A DNA stretch of 6,603 bases. Source: an uncultured Ruminococcus sp. (GTDB taxonomy: Bacteria; Bacillota; Clostridia; Oscillospirales; Ruminococcaceae). The notes beneath the pieces were generated by a model. That model ran no database searches, had not been told where the DNA came from, and was given only the letters and a program-made list of their open reading frames with translations. Location of the stretch: assembly GCA_947174085.1 (NCBI GenBank), contig CAMWHN010000126.1, positions 1 through 6,603 of the forward strand. The letters run 5' to 3'. Shown here piece after piece: positions 4,913 to 6,603 of the stretch (the first letter of the stretch is position 1; each line of letters starts with the position of its first letter). The translations under genes and the position numbers were made by a program.

Positions 4913-6190
4913 ATGGAATCCAAAGATTTTTACAATCAGGCGATAAAATTAATGAATGATATTAAAAATATTGAACCACAGCTTGTTTCTGGAAGTGATT
5001 CCGAACTTTGTGTATTAACAACAGATAAACAAACTGTCTATGCTGGGATTACCAGTGTAAAAATCAATGACGGAAAAATTATGCGTGCTTGTCCAGAATT
5101 TAATGCCATCATGACAATGATTGCGTCCGGTGAAATCACAGTAGAAAAATTAATTACAATTTCTTTTAGTACAAAAGAAGTCAATCAACCTTGTCCAGAA
5201 TGTATCAAACTTCTTTGTGACACAAGTCCAGATAACAAAGATACAGAAATTTATGTATCTCCGAATCAGTTTTCAAAAGCTTCAGAATTGCTTTCTTCTG
5301 ATACGCCTATTATGCAAGAAGAAAAATCAGCTCCGGCAAAAGCAGATTTTACAGCAGTTTCAGAAGTAACAGCACCTGAATCTATGATAAATAAAGAAAA
5401 TAAAACAAATAAAGCAAATAAAGCTTCTAAAAATCCACTTCCTTCTGCCAATGATTTTGCAGGCTTTGCAACAGAGGGTGATGATTTTGGCTTTGAAGCC
5501 GCAGAAACACCGGAAGAACCAGAAGAACAAGAACAAAATGAATTTGAAGATAAAGCTACTGTAAATCAAGACAACCCGTTTTATGCTCCGCCAACCATGC
5601 AAGCACCTGCGCCAACTACGATGCAACAACAATCTTATCAACAACAGTCTATTTATCAGCAACAGCCCTATCAACAGCCCCCATATCAACAACAATCGCC
5701 TTATAGTCAACAGGCAAGTATGCCAAATTCTTATTATTATAATCAACCACAACAGGCTTATCCACAATATCAGCAACCGGCACAAAATTCTTATTATTAT
5801 AATCAGCCACAGGGTCAGCAAAGCATCTACATGCAACCACAGGGTCAGCAAAGCGTTTACATGCAACCACAAGGTCAGCAAAGCGTTTACATGCAACCGC
5901 AAGGGCAACAAAGTGTTTATATGCAACCGCAAGGACAACAAAGCATGTATCTTAATCAGCCTACAAATCATAGTCAGACAGTTTCCAGTTATTACGGACA
6001 ACCCCAACCAGTTTCAAAAAATCCAGAAACTTCTGTTTTTAAAAATCGTCTTGCGAATTTTATGGACGATGAAACAGGAATTACAGCAAATCCGGAAGAA
6101 ACACAAACACTATCTAAAGCCGAAATGCTGAAACAAGCAAAAGAAAAGAAAAAGCTTGCCAAAATGGAAGCCAAAAAACGTGGTAAATAA
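4913..6190 (+). CDS. cytidine-deaminase-like protein with Gln/Tyr-rich prion-like tail
   Basis: The protein has 425 residues. Residues 1-125 resemble the cytidine deaminase fold: a strand ending VLTTDKQTVYAGI (34-46), then C60-P-E62 followed by a helix (the C/H-x-E zinc and proton-shuttle motif), then P93-C94-x-x-C97 starting the next helix. The C60 to C94 gap of 34 is close to the 33 I recall for Bacillus Cdd. The N-x-E nucleoside-binding residues of true cytidine deaminases are not visible, so the substrate is unknown and the domain may only bind a ligand. Residues 130-220 are an Asn/Lys then acidic linker with DFAGF/DFGF motifs. Residues 225-365 are Gln/Tyr/Pro-rich and low-complexity, with five tandem 10-residue repeats. 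Residues 401-425 are a basic tail. No signal peptide is present. It lies 115 nt after the phosphatase in the same direction. A specific function cannot be assigned; an effector or sensor of the triad is a guess. Confidence 0.7.
   Translation: MESKDFYNQAIKLMNDIKNIEPQLVSGSDSELCVLTTDKQTVYAGITSVKINDGKIMRACPEFNAIMTMIASGEITVEKLITISFSTKEVNQPCPECIKLLCDTSPDNKDTEIYVSPNQFSKASELLSSDTPIMQEEKSAPAKADFTAVSEVTAPESMINKENKTNKANKASKNPLPSANDFAGFATEGDDFGFEAAETPEEPEEQEQNEFEDKATVNQDNPFYAPPTMQAPAPTTMQQQSYQQQSIYQQQPYQQPPYQQQSPYSQQASMPNSYYYNQPQQAYPQYQQPAQNSYYYNQPQGQQSIYMQPQGQQSVYMQPQGQQSVYMQPQGQQSVYMQPQGQQSMYLNQPTNHSQTVSSYYGQPQPVSKNPETSVFKNRLANFMDDETGITANPEETQTLSKAEMLKQAKEKKKLAKMEAKKRGK
5726..5812 (+). repeat. duplicated 27-bp segment in gene 5
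   Basis: The string encoding NSYYYNQPQ occurs at 5726-5752 and 5786-5812, 60 bp apart and nearly identical in DNA. It marks an earlier 60-bp duplication upstream of the 30-bp tandem array. Confidence 0.75.
5804..5953 (+). repeat. five 30-bp in-frame tandem repeats in gene 5
   Basis: Five consecutive 30-bp units encode QPQGQQS(I/V/M)YM, with the last ending YL. Units 2 and 3 differ by one base; units 4 and 5 carry several, mostly synonymous, changes. Protein sequence is kept while the DNA drifts, which points to selection on the peptide. The contiguous units with no unique spacers exclude a CRISPR array. Confidence 0.95.
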
Positions 6191-6197
6191 TAATATT

Positions 6198-6231
6198 AAA
6201 AAAAATCCCCTGCTTAAGCAGAGGATTTTTT
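6198..6231. terminator. bidirectional intrinsic terminator
   Basis: CTGC (6210-6213) pairs with GCAG (6218-6221) around TTAA. After one C-A mismatch the stem continues TCC/GGA (6206-6208/6223-6225) and A6/T6 (6200-6205/6226-6231). The T-run follows the stem on the plus strand and the A-run gives a T-run on the minus strand. It therefore ends both gene 5, 7 nt upstream, and the convergent dockerin gene. Confidence 0.9.
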
Positions 6232-6243
6232 ATATAATTAATT

Positions 6244-6603
6244 TTATTTAATCGGGCAATCTTCTTGTTTAATCAGTTCAACAACTAACTGCATAATATA
6301 CAGAGAATCTGCTGGTGTAAGCTTTCCATCTTGATCAATATCGCAATTTTTTTCACCCTGTTCTTTCATAGTATTATCTTTACCAAGAACAGTTCTTGTT
6401 GCAAAAACAACATCTCCAATTGCAACAGTGCCGTCTAAATCAGCGTCACCCCAAACAATATCACTAGTACCTGTAGGTTCTGGTGTTGGGTCTGGTGCTG
6501 GTGTTGGGTCAGGTGCCGGAGTAGGATAGGCTGGAGCTCGAGGGTCGTGTTCTGGTGTTATCTCATGGTGGGGTTGAAGTTCGACGGGGGGGGGAGCGTG
6601 GGG
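6244..6603 (-). CDS. C-terminus of a dockerin-bearing secreted protein (5' end outside window)
   Basis: The last 119 codons of a minus-strand gene run from the window edge to TAA at 6244-6246. Residues 52-111 (counted from the edge) are a type I dockerin. It has two calcium-binding loops, D53-A-D-L-D57-G with D64 at position 12, and D88-I-D-Q-D92-G with D99, each followed by a helix. The protein ends EDCPIK. Before it lies a Pro/Thr/Asp linker with a repeated PTPAPD (about 6472-6525). Dockerins attach enzymes or adhesins to cohesin scaffolds outside the cell, so the missing N-terminal part should be an exported enzyme or structural protein. It is convergent with and functionally unrelated to the plus-strand cluster. 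The 23 or so residues nearest the edge come from G-rich, possibly unreliable sequence and should not be trusted. Confidence 0.88.
   Translation of the reverse strand, partial: PHAPPPVELQPHHEITPEHDPRAPAYPTPAPDPTPAPDPTPEPTGTSDIVWGDADLDGTVAIGDVVFATRTVLGKDNTMKEQGEKNCDIDQDGKLTPADSLYIMQLVVELIKQEDCPIK

Noticed and set aside
5804..5953. Regular 30-bp repeats as a CRISPR array
   Set aside because: Units are contiguous, without unique spacers, and stay in frame within a coding sequence.
5360..6007. 215-codon open frame on the minus strand in gene 5
   Set aside because: Its Leu/Ile/Arg-rich product is just the complement of the CAA/CAG-rich repeat region; no start signals support it.
5583..6131. 182-codon open frame on the plus strand in another phase of gene 5
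   Set aside because: A repetitive shadow of the Gln-rich repeats; the deaminase-like frame explains the region.

Overview
The window is an AT-rich stretch (roughly 35-40% GC by eye) of a low-GC Gram-positive bacterium. Shine-Dalgarno sites are of the AAGAAAGG/AGGAGG type. A type I dockerin at the right edge, on the minus strand, points to a Ruminococcus-like, cellulosome- or amylosome-bearing gut clostridium (Oscillospiraceae). The species cannot be fixed from the sequence.

Layout: 1-310 is a regulatory region with a near-consensus extended -10 promoter (109-137) and a long, structured leader of about 165 nt. Five genes then run on the plus strand. Gene 1 (311-1453) is a cytoplasmic BspA-type leucine-rich-repeat protein with its own helical N-terminal domain. 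Gene 2 (1504-2862) is a eukaryotic-like protein kinase with a zinc ribbon and a beta-rich tail. Gene 3 (2968-3804) is a von Willebrand A (TerY-like) protein with an intact MIDAS. Gene 4 (3841-4797) is a PP2C phosphatase. Gene 5 (4913-6190) joins a cytidine-deaminase-like N-terminal domain to a Gln/Tyr/Pro-rich prion-like tail that carries 30-bp in-frame tandem repeats. A bidirectional terminator (6198-6231) closes the cluster. The C-terminus of a dockerin protein (6244-6603, minus strand, cut by the window edge) converges on it.

How the genes may work together: kinase + VWA + PP2C is the arrangement described in the literature as the TerY-P triad, a phosphorylation switch linked to tellurium-resistance/stress systems. 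Here the triad is flanked by two further soluble proteins with low-complexity linkers: the LRR protein and the deaminase-like protein. None of the five has a visible signal peptide or membrane segment, so the unit looks like an intracellular signalling assembly. The kinase and phosphatase would set a phosphorylation state, the VWA and LRR proteins would act as metal-dependent and repeat scaffolds, and the deaminase-like protein would be an effector or ligand sensor. This division of labour is inference.

The most unusual signals are: the deaminase-like fold with a prion-like tail beside a TerY-P triad; a strong Shine-Dalgarno separated from the start codon by a predicted hairpin element in two genes (1 and 3), with the same effective 15-nt spacing once the hairpin is skipped; a predicted three-way-junction RNA in the leader of gene 1; an 11-bp inverted repeat overlapping the -35 box; and a shared upstream module before genes 3 and 5. 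The last ~70-80 bases are G-rich and may be low-quality contig-end sequence.
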